NCBI RefSeq assembly: GCF_000472785.1
Contig: NZ_AXAL01000038.1
Coordinates: 1 to 46,441, forward strand
DNA from: Mesorhizobium loti CJ3sym
GTDB lineage: Bacteria; Pseudomonadota; Alphaproteobacteria; Rhizobiales; Rhizobiaceae
Direction: 5' to 3'
Length of the DNA stretch: 46,441 nucleotides
Made by a program: the position numbers and the translations under genes. Below are positions 8,788 through 16,982 of this stretch, in pieces. The notes under the pieces were generated by a model, which saw nothing but the letters and a program-made list of their open reading frames with translations, made no database searches and had not been told where the DNA came from. The stretch's first letter is position 1. Every line of letters begins with the position of its first letter.

Positions 8788-9705
8788 TCAGGCGCGATTC
8801 CAGCGGCTGGACAGCCGGGAGGCGTTGGCGCCGAACCCGACCCTTAGCATAATTGCCGATCTGTAGAGGCGGATCATGATGACCCCCGCCAGGGCAAGCC
8901 ATCGGGCACGCCATCCCTGGATCCGGTCGGATGAACCAATCCGCACAGCCTCTGCAAGGGGTGAAAGAGCGACTGCCACACTGCGCACCATCCAGCGCGG
9001 CCACCAGCCTGGCTTTGATCGCGCCTGCGCAAAATCATGCGCGATATGCCGCTCCCATTTCCGTGCAAGCTCGTCAAAATTTCGACGTGCCGGATGATAG
9101 ACAATCATGTCGGGGCAGTAGTGCGTGGTGTAGCCCTTGCGCAGCGCGCGCTGTCCCCAATCACGGTCTTCGGCGATATCTATGCCGCCAAAAGGCCCGA
9201 CTAGCGCAAATGTTTGGGCTCTGACCGCAAGGTTGCCGGTGCCCGTAAACCCTTGCTTGGCGATGTATTCTTTCATCCGATAGGCAAATACGCTCTCATA
9301 GGCCTCCAGCAGGGTCGGCCGGGTGGGAACGTCGCAGGCGATGCGCACGTCACCACCGAGTATGGCAACGTCGGCGCGGCGTCGAAAAAGCTGCTCGATG
9401 TGCGAAAGCCACCCTTGGTCGGCAATGCAATCGGCATCTATGAAAGCCAAGATATCGCCAGTCGCGTGCAAGACTCCAAGGTTGCGCGCGGGCCCCGGTC
9501 CAGGCGTGTGCTGACGCAACAGGGTAACTCCGGGAAAACCCGCGCAGACATCGACCGGCATGACTTTTGAGCCGTTGTCGACAACGATGAATTCAACCGG
9601 CTCGGCGAGGTTTTGCTGGGGCGGTCTTTCGTGGGTACAGAGCGATTCCAGGCACCTGCTCAGGGCTTCCGGCTGGTCGAGGTGCGGAATAATCACGCTG
9701 ATCAT
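8788..9705 (-). CDS. Family 2 glycosyltransferase
   Basis: This 305-residue GT-A enzyme starts MISVIIPHLDQPEALSRCLE and contains the nucleotide-binding VVDNGS segment, the metal-binding DxD (FIDADC) and the acceptor-side ED motif (IAEDRDWGQRAL). It should transfer a sugar to a lipid-linked EPS intermediate at the inner face of the membrane; donor and acceptor are unknown. The C-terminal 80 residues are basic and partly hydrophobic. Its first 113 bases lie inside the 3' end of the glycosyltransferase gene upstream in a different frame, an unusually long overlap, so the two are probably co-transcribed and translationally coupled. Confidence 0.88.
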   Translation of the reverse strand: MISVIIPHLDQPEALSRCLESLCTHERPPQQNLAEPVEFIVVDNGSKVMPVDVCAGFPGVTLLRQHTPGPGPARNLGVLHATGDILAFIDADCIADQGWLSHIEQLFRRRADVAILGGDVRIACDVPTRPTLLEAYESVFAYRMKEYIAKQGFTGTGNLAVRAQTFALVGPFGGIDIAEDRDWGQRALRKGYTTHYCPDMIVYHPARRNFDELARKWERHIAHDFAQARSKPGWWPRWMVRSVAVALSPLAEAVRIGSSDRIQGWRARWLALAGVIMIRLYRSAIMLRVGFGANASRLSSRWNRA

Positions 9706-10906
9706 TGACGTCTCGTCCTTCGCTCAGGAGATTTCGGTAAACGGCGAGATACTGACGTGCTTCGACCTGCCAATGAAATTCACGATCGGCAATCGCGCGG
9801 CCGGCCTGTCCCATTCGTCTGCGCCGCTCAGGGTCATCCACCAATGCCAGGACACCTTCCGCAAGTGCTTCCGGCGAGTGCTCGGACAGCACCAACGCTG
9901 CTTCTCCTGCTTCCCGTGCCGCCTGCCCAAGGTTGAACTGAACGAAGGGTAAACCCAACATCATGTACTCGAACACTTTGTTCATCGACAGTTTGTCGTT
10001 GAAATCGTTCGGCGGGTCCGGGATTACACCGACCTCGATTGCCGACAGGTGAGCCATGAGCGATGGACCGGTCAAATAGCCCGTAAAGTGCACTGACTGG
10101 TCAACATCGAGCGCCACGGCCAAGTCCTTCAACCGAGAGAGCTCGGGACCGTCGCCGATAACGACACAGGCAACATCGTGGCGCTTTTGAACGTGTCGAA
10201 TTTCAGCCATGGCCCTGACCAGGGTCTCTACCCCGTCTTGCGCCCCCATGATGCCGATATATCCAATGAGATTCTTCTTTAGGGACATCAGCGTCGGATC
10301 GGCGGTTGTTCGCTGGAACTTGGTCCGTTCCGGGTAGCTTTTGACGACAGTCACATTTTCGGGGTGCATCCCGCCACGCGCCACCGCGATGTCGCGGAAT
10401 ACCTCATTGGTGGCAATGCTGGCATCGGCGGCGCGAAAGGTAAGCCGCTCGCATAGGCTCAATGCTTTGTAGAAGAAGTCTTTTCGGCCAAATTTCGCCA
10501 CGTAGAGTTCGGGGCTGAGATCGTGGTGATCGAACACGAACCGGGTGCCGAACAGCCATTTGTGGACGAGCGCCACGAGGAACATCAGGTCTGGGGGATT
10601 GCAGGCCTGGATGACATGTATGCGGCGCTGGCGCTGGATACGGAATGAAAGATAAAGCTGGCAAGACAGGGCTACGAAATATTCCCTCAGAAAGCCTTTG
10701 GTCGAACGTGCTTCGCGCAAGGCGTGACGGTAGATGTTGACGTCGGCAATGACCTCGTATGACTTGTCATACCCCTTACCCTTGGGACAAATGATCGAAA
10801 CCGCGTATCCGGCTTCCTTAAGGGCCAGCGCTTCTTGCCAAACCCTGCGATCGAAGGGGACAGGAAGATTTTCAACGAGGATGAGAATGTGATGGCCGTT
10901 TGACAT
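9593..10906 (-). CDS. Family 4 glycosyltransferase
   Basis: This 437-residue GT-B enzyme begins HHILILVENLPVPFDRRVWQE, typical of GT4 EPS enzymes. The C-terminal domain has GIMGAQDGVETL, VVIGDGPELSRL and the family E-x7-E-like region (NKVFEYMMLGLPFVQFNLG). I chose ATG 10906 because GGGAG sits six bases upstream; the frame extends to 10921. The 3' end overlaps the next gene by 113 bases, and the last about 40 residues (arginine/proline-rich) look like a non-conserved extension created by that overlap. It is probably a retaining glycosyltransferase of EPS assembly; the sugar is unknown. Confidence 0.9.
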   Translation of the reverse strand: MSNGHHILILVENLPVPFDRRVWQEALALKEAGYAVSIICPKGKGYDKSYEVIADVNIYRHALREARSTKGFLREYFVALSCQLYLSFRIQRQRRIHVIQACNPPDLMFLVALVHKWLFGTRFVFDHHDLSPELYVAKFGRKDFFYKALSLCERLTFRAADASIATNEVFRDIAVARGGMHPENVTVVKSYPERTKFQRTTADPTLMSLKKNLIGYIGIMGAQDGVETLVRAMAEIRHVQKRHDVACVVIGDGPELSRLKDLAVALDVDQSVHFTGYLTGPSLMAHLSAIEVGVIPDPPNDFNDKLSMNKVFEYMMLGLPFVQFNLGQAAREAGEAALVLSEHSPEALAEGVLALVDDPERRRRMGQAGRAIADREFHWQVEARQYLAVYRNLLSEGRDVNDQRDYSAPRPAGSPEQVPGIALYPRKTAPAKPRRAG

Positions 10907-11172
10907 GGCAAACTCCCGCATTATTTCCGGTCACTTCCGAAGATTTGGGGTGAGGCAGGTCGGTCCCGGCCAGATCCACTCGCTCCGTCACGTGGTCGCT
11001 TGAGATTGTATGCTCAGACATTGCGACAGGCGGCAGTAGATACTTTTCGTCGGCAGGGCAGCCAGTCAGCTAACGGGGTAAGGTGCTTGCGCCTTTTGTT
11101 CAGGTATCTTTGCCGCAGAACCTTGGCCAATTGTGAGGGCGTGTGAATTTCTTGGTCCCAGCAAGGCTGTGA

Positions 11173-12057
11173 GTGTCTCAGGCAGGTTTCATAAAAACTG
11201 ACAAGGGTGTCGATTTGCGTCCTATCGCGCGCGTCGACGTCGGACCCGTCGCGAATTTCCTGCATGAGAACTTGAACAACCGGATCACGCCAGCGGCATG
11301 GGCGTCAGCCATAATTCCCACTTGGCAGACGGATTCTAAAAATCACGGGTTCATGCTCGTTTGTGACGGGCAGATCGTTGGCGTGTACCTGGCGTTCTAC
11401 TCCCAGTCGTGCATCGCGGGGCGGATCGAAAAAATCTGCAACATGGCGGCTTGGTGCGTTCTTGAAGAGTTCAGGTCGCATGGCCTGCGGTTGGTGAGAG
11501 CAATGCTGGGGCAGGAAGGCTACACCTTCACCGACCTCTCACCGAGTGGGAACGTGGTCCAACTGAATGCGCGCTTGAAGTTTCAGTTTCTGGATACAGG
11601 CACGGCGCTGGTTGCAAATCTGCCATGGCCGAGATGGTGGGGCATTCGAATTGTATCGGCTCGAGCGTCGATCGAGGCTGTCCTTCAAGGGCGCGACCTC
11701 GAAATTTACAGGGACCATGCCCAATTGGCGGCTGCGGGCCACCTCGTCATCATCAGAGGCGATCAGCTTTGCTATGTGATGTTTCGCCGGGACCGGCGAA
11801 AGGGCTTGCCGCTCTTCGCCTCGATCCTCCACGTCAGCAACCACGATCTGTTTCGGGTTGCCGCCCGCAACGTCTACAGCCGTCTGCTCACCCGTTTCGG
11901 GATCCTGGCTACTCTCGCCGAGACGCGCATCGTTCGATACCACCCACGCCTGTCCCTCATGCTTCGTTCGCCGCGTCCAAAAATGTATCGCAGCGATCGA
12001 CTGCAGCCAGAGGAAATCGACTACCTGTATAGCGAGCTTGTTTGTGTGCCGTGGTGA
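11173..12057 (+). CDS. GNAT-type acyltransferase-like protein
   Basis: The protein has 294 residues. Residues about 15-150 follow the GNAT pattern: LRPIARVDVGPVANFLHEN, then GFMLVCDGQIVGVYLAFYS, then the acetyl-CoA-site region ICNMAAWCVLEEFRSHGLRLVRAML, then FTDLSPSGNVVQLNARLKFQFLD. The remaining 140 residues may form a second, unrecognised domain. The gene is first in an operon, 16 bases before an AMP-forming ligase and followed by a decarboxylase and a carrier protein. It could therefore take its acyl group from the carrier protein instead of from CoA. The start is GTG with AAGG upstream. The fold is fairly sure; the substrate is unknown. Confidence 0.72.
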   Translation: MSQAGFIKTDKGVDLRPIARVDVGPVANFLHENLNNRITPAAWASAIIPTWQTDSKNHGFMLVCDGQIVGVYLAFYSQSCIAGRIEKICNMAAWCVLEEFRSHGLRLVRAMLGQEGYTFTDLSPSGNVVQLNARLKFQFLDTGTALVANLPWPRWWGIRIVSARASIEAVLQGRDLEIYRDHAQLAAAGHLVIIRGDQLCYVMFRRDRRKGLPLFASILHVSNHDLFRVAARNVYSRLLTRFGILATLAETRIVRYHPRLSLMLRSPRPKMYRSDRLQPEEIDYLYSELVCVPW

Positions 12058-12073
12058 TGGAAGCAGGACGGAC

Positions 12074-13654
12074 ATGAAACGATTGATGAGATCAAACCTG
12101 TGCCACCTGCTCGAACAGGCTGCGCAAATGCGCGGCAGCGCGGCAGCGCTGACATACAAGAATACGACCTGCGGCTATGACGAGCTTTTCCATCGCGTTT
12201 GCGGTTTCGCATCTGGCTTGGCAGCCATCGGCCTGGCGCGTGACGAGCGCGTGGCGATCCTGCTGGAAAAACGTATCGAGACCGTCGTGGCGATCTTCGG
12301 CACCGCGGCCGCGGGTGGCGTTTTCGTGCCCATAAACACGCTGCTCAGGCCCCAGCAGGTCGCCTATATCCTGGCCGATTGCAACGTCAGCGTCCTGGTG
12401 ACGACACCTGAACGGTTGGCTGAACTGGCCAAGCACCCGGATGCCTGCGCCGGCGTTGCTCACGTCATCCTGGTCGGCACTGGACCAACCGATGAAGCGG
12501 TCGCCAACAGCTTTGCCACACACGAATGGGCGTCGTTGCTAGCCTCCGACGTCGCACCGCTGCCGGCCACTATCGACCTGGACATGGCGGCAATCCTTTA
12601 TACATCGGGCAGCACCGGCAAGCCAAAGGGCGTCGTGCTAAGTCACCGGAACCTCATCGTCGGTGGCGAAAGCGTGAGCCAATATCTGGAAAATACATCA
12701 AGCGACACGATCCTGTCTGTGCTGCCCTTGAGTTTTGACGCAGGGCTCAGCCAGCTGACCACCGCTTTTAATGTTGGCGCCCATGTCGTTTTGATGAACT
12801 ATCTCCTTCCGGCTGATGTCGTGCGACTGTGCATCAGGCACTCGATAACCGGCATCACGGGTGTGCCGCCGCTCTGGATCCAGTTGGCGGACCAGACTTG
12901 GCCAGCCGAAACGGCGGCCAAGCTGCGTTATTTCGCCAACACCGGGGGCCGCATGCCGAAGGCGACGCTCGACAAATTACGCCAGCGCTTCCCTAAGGCC
13001 CTGCCCTATCTGATGTATGGCCTGACCGAAGCATTTCGCTCGACCTATCTTGACCCAGCTCAAATCGATCGTCGCCCCGATTCGATCGGCAAGGCCATCC
13101 CAAACGCCGAAATCCTGGTCTTGCGTCCGGATGGTTCGCGCTGTGCGCCGGGCGAAGAGGGTGAACTCGTCCATCGCGGCCCGCTGGTCGCGTTGGGCTA
13201 CTGGAACGATCCGAAGCGCACCGCGGAACGCTTCCGGCCTGTGTTCGCACAGGAAGCGGGCTGGCGAGCGACCGAACTCGCGGTGTTTTCCGGCGATACG
13301 GTCGTGGCGGACGAAGAGGGGTTCCTTTTCTTCGTCGGGCGCAGAGACGAGATGATCAAGACATCCGGCTACCGGGTCAGTCCCACCGAGGTCGAAGAGG
13401 TAGCCTATGGCACCGGACTGGTCCGCGATGCCGTCGCTCTCGGCGTCGAGGATCCCACCCTTGGGCAACGAATAGTCCTGATCGCCAGCCCAGCTGGAGA
13501 CCTTCCGCTCGACCAGACAGGCCTGCTGTCTGCTATCAGGCAGCAACTGCCCCAATATATGGTGCCGGCGTCGGTCTTTGAGATGTCAGCCATCCCAACG
13601 ACGCCAAACGGCAAATTCGACCGCGTTTCATTGCGGGAGAGATTATCCTCATGA
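12074..13654 (+). CDS. AMP-forming acyl-CoA/aminoacyl ligase, exosortase-locus type
   Basis: This 526-residue adenylate-forming enzyme has the P-loop YTSGSTGKPKG (about residues 177-187), the A5-type YGLTEAFRST segment, SGDTVVADEEGFLFFVGR with the hinge GRRDEMIKTSGYRV, and the C-terminal catalytic lysine in PTTPNGKFDR. It closely matches the ligase family named for its association with exosortase A EPS loci, which are typically paired with a PLP decarboxylase. It activates a carboxylic or amino acid as an adenylate, probably for loading on the carrier protein two genes downstream. ATG 12074 was chosen because it opens the conserved region 16 bases after the previous gene. Its stop overlaps the decarboxylase start by four bases (ATGA). 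Confidence 0.9.
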   Translation: MKRLMRSNLCHLLEQAAQMRGSAAALTYKNTTCGYDELFHRVCGFASGLAAIGLARDERVAILLEKRIETVVAIFGTAAAGGVFVPINTLLRPQQVAYILADCNVSVLVTTPERLAELAKHPDACAGVAHVILVGTGPTDEAVANSFATHEWASLLASDVAPLPATIDLDMAAILYTSGSTGKPKGVVLSHRNLIVGGESVSQYLENTSSDTILSVLPLSFDAGLSQLTTAFNVGAHVVLMNYLLPADVVRLCIRHSITGITGVPPLWIQLADQTWPAETAAKLRYFANTGGRMPKATLDKLRQRFPKALPYLMYGLTEAFRSTYLDPAQIDRRPDSIGKAIPNAEILVLRPDGSRCAPGEEGELVHRGPLVALGYWNDPKRTAERFRPVFAQEAGWRATELAVFSGDTVVADEEGFLFFVGRRDEMIKTSGYRVSPTEVEEVAYGTGLVRDAVALGVEDPTLGQRIVLIASPAGDLPLDQTGLLSAIRQQLPQYMVPASVFEMSAIPTTPNGKFDRVSLRERLSS

Positions 13655-14877
13655 GCGTTCATCCAACCATTGCGGCCTTCGCAACGGAAAGAAACAGCCT
13701 CGTCGTGGGCGGGGTGCCGATCGATCGGCTGGCTGAGAGGGCGGGCTCGACACCCTTCTTTGCCTATGACAGACAGTTGATGACCGATCGTGTAGGCTAT
13801 CTTCGTTCCGCCCTGCCCGCCGAAGTCCATTTGCATTACGCGATCAAGGCCAACCCCATGCCGGCCGTGGTCGACCACATGGCACGCCTTTTGGACGGTT
13901 GTGACGTGGCGTCGGCAATGGAAATGAAGGTCGTTCTCGACACTCCGACACCTGCCGAGCGGGTAAGTTTCGCAGGCCCTGGAAAAACCCGCGGTGAGCT
14001 AGCGCAAGCGATCGCCGCCGGCGTGACGATCGAGATGGAATCGGGAAGCGAAGCCCAACGCGTTGCCGAGATCGGCAACAGGCTCGGCCTGCGGCCGCGG
14101 GTGGCCTTGCGCGTCAATCCCGATTTTCAGGTCAAGGGCTCCGGGATGCGCATGGGCGGCGGTTCTCAGCAATTCGGTGTCGACACCGAAGAGGTGCCAG
14201 CTGTTCTGAAGCAGCTCGTGGCGGCTGATCTGGACTTCCAGGGTTTCCATATTTTCGCGGGCTCGCAAAATCTGCACGCCGATATTTTGTGCGAGGCCCA
14301 AAGCAAGACTGTCGAACTCATGCTCGAGCTGGCGGAGCGCTCGCCATTGCCGGTAAGTTATCTCAATCTCGGAGGCGGATTCGGAATTCCGTATTTCGAC
14401 AAGGATCGCTCCCTCGATCTCGCGCCGTTGGGCGAGAATCTTGCCAGGCTGATCGACACGGTCATCCGCCCCCGTTTGCCGCACAGTCGGGTGGTTATGG
14501 AATTTGGCCGATATCTCGTCGGAGAAGCCGGAATCTATGCCACACGGGTTGTTGACCGCAAGGTCTCTCGCGGGCGCACCTACCTGGTGGTGGATGGTGG
14601 GATGCACCATCAATTGGCAGCCTCAGGCAACTTTGGCCAGGTCATTCGCCGCAACTATCCTGTGGCTGTCGCCAACAAGATGACTGGCACGGACCTTGAG
14701 CCTGTAACGGTCGTCGGTTGCCTGTGCACACCGCTGGATACGCTCGCAGACAACGTCAGCCTTCCCCGCGCCGATGTCGGAGACACAATCGTTTTCTTTC
14801 ACGCGGGAGCTTATGGGCTGACAGCCAGCCCGACGGCGTTTCTCGGGCATCCAATGCCAGTGGAAATGTTGGTGTAG
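13651..14877 (+). CDS. PLP-dependent fold-III decarboxylase, exosortase-locus type
   Basis: This 408-residue member of the ornithine/diaminopimelate decarboxylase fold has the PLP-binding lysine in HYAIKANPMP (K66), the glycine loop LNLGGGFGIPYF, EFGRYLVGEAGIY (usually EPGR), and the second-subunit active-site segments GCLCTPLDTL and GAYGLTASPTAFLGHP. It matches the decarboxylase family paired with the AMP ligase in exosortase loci. The ATGA overlap with the ligase and the carrier protein 28 bases downstream suggest that it acts on an amino acid linked to that carrier, as BtrK acts on BtrI-bound glutamate in butirosin synthesis. That analogy is inference; a free amino acid substrate is the alternative. 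Confidence 0.9.
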   Translation: MSVHPTIAAFATERNSLVVGGVPIDRLAERAGSTPFFAYDRQLMTDRVGYLRSALPAEVHLHYAIKANPMPAVVDHMARLLDGCDVASAMEMKVVLDTPTPAERVSFAGPGKTRGELAQAIAAGVTIEMESGSEAQRVAEIGNRLGLRPRVALRVNPDFQVKGSGMRMGGGSQQFGVDTEEVPAVLKQLVAADLDFQGFHIFAGSQNLHADILCEAQSKTVELMLELAERSPLPVSYLNLGGGFGIPYFDKDRSLDLAPLGENLARLIDTVIRPRLPHSRVVMEFGRYLVGEAGIYATRVVDRKVSRGRTYLVVDGGMHHQLAASGNFGQVIRRNYPVAVANKMTGTDLEPVTVVGCLCTPLDTLADNVSLPRADVGDTIVFFHAGAYGLTASPTAFLGHPMPVEMLV

Positions 14878-14905
14878 ATCTACAACGAACCTTGGATGGG
14901 ACACT

Positions 14906-15190
14906 ATGAGCACGAATGTGGAAACGCTGGAAGCCGTCAGGGACGTCGTAGTTGATACACTGGGCATTCAGGACAAGCGGCGGCTTCTCGATGCGCAGAC
15001 TGCTTTGTTCGGCAGCTTGCCTGAACTGGACTCCTACGGGGTGCTGACATTGGCAATGGCATTGGAGACCCGTTTTGCATTCCAGATCGATGACAGTGAG
15101 TTTTCGGCTGATGTTTTTGAAACGCTCGGCTCACTTGCTGATTTCGTCGATCAAAAATGCTCGGACCGGCAGATCGAGGCCGTGTCATAG
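14906..15190 (+). CDS. Acyl carrier protein
   Basis: This acidic 94-residue protein has the phosphopantetheine attachment motif LPELDSYGVLTL, with serine 43 as the modified residue, followed by MALETRFAFQIDDSEFSADVFETLGSL, the usual helix III/IV region of carrier proteins. It is the third piece of the ligase/decarboxylase/carrier set. Its job would be to hold the activated substrate as a thioester while it is decarboxylated or transferred. It is distinct from a fatty-acid AcpP, which carries a DSLDxVEL-type motif. The phosphopantetheinyl transferase must be encoded elsewhere. Confidence 0.9.
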   Translation: MSTNVETLEAVRDVVVDTLGIQDKRRLLDAQTALFGSLPELDSYGVLTLAMALETRFAFQIDDSEFSADVFETLGSLADFVDQKCSDRQIEAVS

Positions 15191-15258
15191 GCCCTCGGCC
15201 GGTCCTGCGGCCAAGATATGTCAAGCGTCCTCAGCACGGACAAGGAAGGGGCTTAAGC

Positions 15259-16209
15259 ATGCTAATGAGGAACAACACAAATCATGAACCCGGGGCGCCG
15301 GCCCTGGCGGTCATTGTCGTCACCTACAACAGTGCGGTTCCCCTGCCTGGCCTGCTCGACTCTCTGGCTCCCGGCCTTGAGGGCGTCGAGAGTTTCGAAG
15401 TCATCGTTGTCGACAACGATTCTCGTGATGACTCGGTCGACGTCGCGCTCGCCCATCCTATCGGAGCCCGGGTGGTGAAAACCGGCAGCAATGCCGGCTA
15501 TGCCGCCGCCATCAACAAGGCAGCGGCGACCGTGCACCCGGACGCAGACCTTTTGATTCTCAATCACGATCTGCGGCTTTGCCCCGGTGCGGTGCGGCGG
15601 CTTGTCGAGCGTGCCAAAGACGCGTCCGTCGGGATCGCTGTGCCACGCAACTTGAGGGAAGACGGCACGACTGACCCGACGCTTCGCCACGAGCCGTCGA
15701 TCACGACCGCATGGGCCGACTCGCTCCTCGGCGGGAAGCTTGCCGGCCGGCTGGGGCTCGGCGAAATTGTCGGCCAAACAGCACGCTATGATCGCGATGG
15801 GCCAGTCGAGTGGGCAACGGGCTCGGTGCTGCTGGTCGCAGCGCGAGCACGACGGATTGTCGGCATTTGGGATGAGTCGTACTTTCTCTACAGCGAAGAG
15901 GTAGACTACCAGAGGCGGGTACGCGCCGCCGGCCTGTGCGTGTCCTATGTGCCTCAATCACTGGCTGTTCATGCCGGCGGCGACTACCGTTCCAACACAA
16001 GGCTGTTCGCTCTTTTGACGATGAATCGAGTACGCTACTACCGCCGCTACCACGGCACTGTTGCTACCTTCATGTTCAGGTTAGGCATTGCCATTGGAGC
16101 GGCGCTCCGGTTTTGGCGCGGCGCCACACACAGGGCCGCCCTTTACAGTGTTCTCACGCCGGTGCGGCCGGCTTTTGATTTTCGCGTGGAACAACCGCGG
16201 CGATGCTGA
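15259..16209 (+). CDS. Family 2 glycosyltransferase (rhamnosyltransferase-like)
   Basis: The protein has 316 residues. It begins with ALAVIVVTYNSAVPLPGLLDSL, has the VVDNDSRDDS segment and GSNAGYAAAINKA, and has LNHDL where relatives have LNPDx. It continues with WATGSVLLVAARA and DESYFLYSEEVDYQRRVRAAG, typical of the WcaE/rhamnosyltransferase branch of GT2. I chose ATG 15259 because GGAAGGGG lies eight bases upstream; the open frame extends further left over the end of the carrier-protein gene. The 3' end overlaps the deacetylase by seven bases. The donor may be dTDP-rhamnose given the dehydratase at the window start, but this is a guess. Confidence 0.88.
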   Translation: MLMRNNTNHEPGAPALAVIVVTYNSAVPLPGLLDSLAPGLEGVESFEVIVVDNDSRDDSVDVALAHPIGARVVKTGSNAGYAAAINKAAATVHPDADLLILNHDLRLCPGAVRRLVERAKDASVGIAVPRNLREDGTTDPTLRHEPSITTAWADSLLGGKLAGRLGLGEIVGQTARYDRDGPVEWATGSVLLVAARARRIVGIWDESYFLYSEEVDYQRRVRAAGLCVSYVPQSLAVHAGGDYRSNTRLFALLTMNRVRYYRRYHGTVATFMFRLGIAIGAALRFWRGATHRAALYSVLTPVRPAFDFRVEQPRRC

Positions 16210-16889
16210 CATTCGCTAGGCGAAATCCGCGGATCGTCAATTTTCACGGAATTGGCGTTCCCGCACGGGAACTCGAACCAGGCGAGGCCAGTTACTGGGT
16301 CAGCTTGCATCGCTTTCGCGATATACTTGATCGCATCGTGTGCCATCCTGACCGCGCACTGGTGTCGATCACCTTCGACGATGGCAATATATCGGACCTC
16401 GCAACTGCTGCGCCCGAGCTCGTGGGCCGCGGCCTCGATGCCGAAATCTTCGTCCTCACCGGCCGGCTAGGCCAACGCGGGTCATTATCGGTTGACGACA
16501 TCGCCCAATTGCTTCGGCTGGGAATGAGGATCGGCAATCACGGCTACGCCCACAGCGACTGGACCCAATTGTCGTCGAGGCAATTGGACATCGAACTGGT
16601 CGCCTCAAAAGCTCGGCTTGAGGAGATCTGCGGCGCCCCCATCCGCTCCGCTGCTATACCTTTCGGACGCTACAATGGTGCGGTTCTCAGTGCACTGCGC
16701 CGGGCTGGCTACGATGCCGTCTACTCCAGCGACGGGGGTTGTGGGGATACGCTGTCCTACCCGCGCCCGCGAACCTCAATTCGACAGGATATGTCGGACA
16801 CAGCATTGGATAAAATCCTTTCGGGCCAACTGCAGCTTACGCAACTGTTGCGCCGCAATGCCACTATGGCGGTGAAGCGATGGATTTGA
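16203..16889 (+). CDS. Polysaccharide deacetylase
   Basis: This 228-residue NodB-homology protein has the catalytic motif ITFDDG (D59, D60), the metal-binding histidines in NHGYAHSDW (H113, H117), and the third motif PFGRYN. It lacks a signal peptide and membrane segment, so it probably acts in the cytoplasm on lipid-linked or nucleotide-linked sugars. Chitooligosaccharide-type or N-acetylated EPS residues are plausible substrates. It is the last gene of the operon started at 11173 and is convergent with the polymerase gene, leaving 93 bases between the stops. It is shorter than secreted PgaB-type deacetylases. Confidence 0.88.
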   Translation: MLTFARRNPRIVNFHGIGVPARELEPGEASYWVSLHRFRDILDRIVCHPDRALVSITFDDGNISDLATAAPELVGRGLDAEIFVLTGRLGQRGSLSVDDIAQLLRLGMRIGNHGYAHSDWTQLSSRQLDIELVASKARLEEICGAPIRSAAIPFGRYNGAVLSALRRAGYDAVYSSDGGCGDTLSYPRPRTSIRQDMSDTALDKILSGQLQLTQLLRRNATMAVKRWI

Positions 16890-16982
16890 TGCGACCGGCG
16901 CGACGGTAGGGCGTGTTGCCCGTTCTCTGATCCGCCCATGCAAGGCAGCATCGGCCACAGTGCGTGGTAGTCAATGCTCAGA

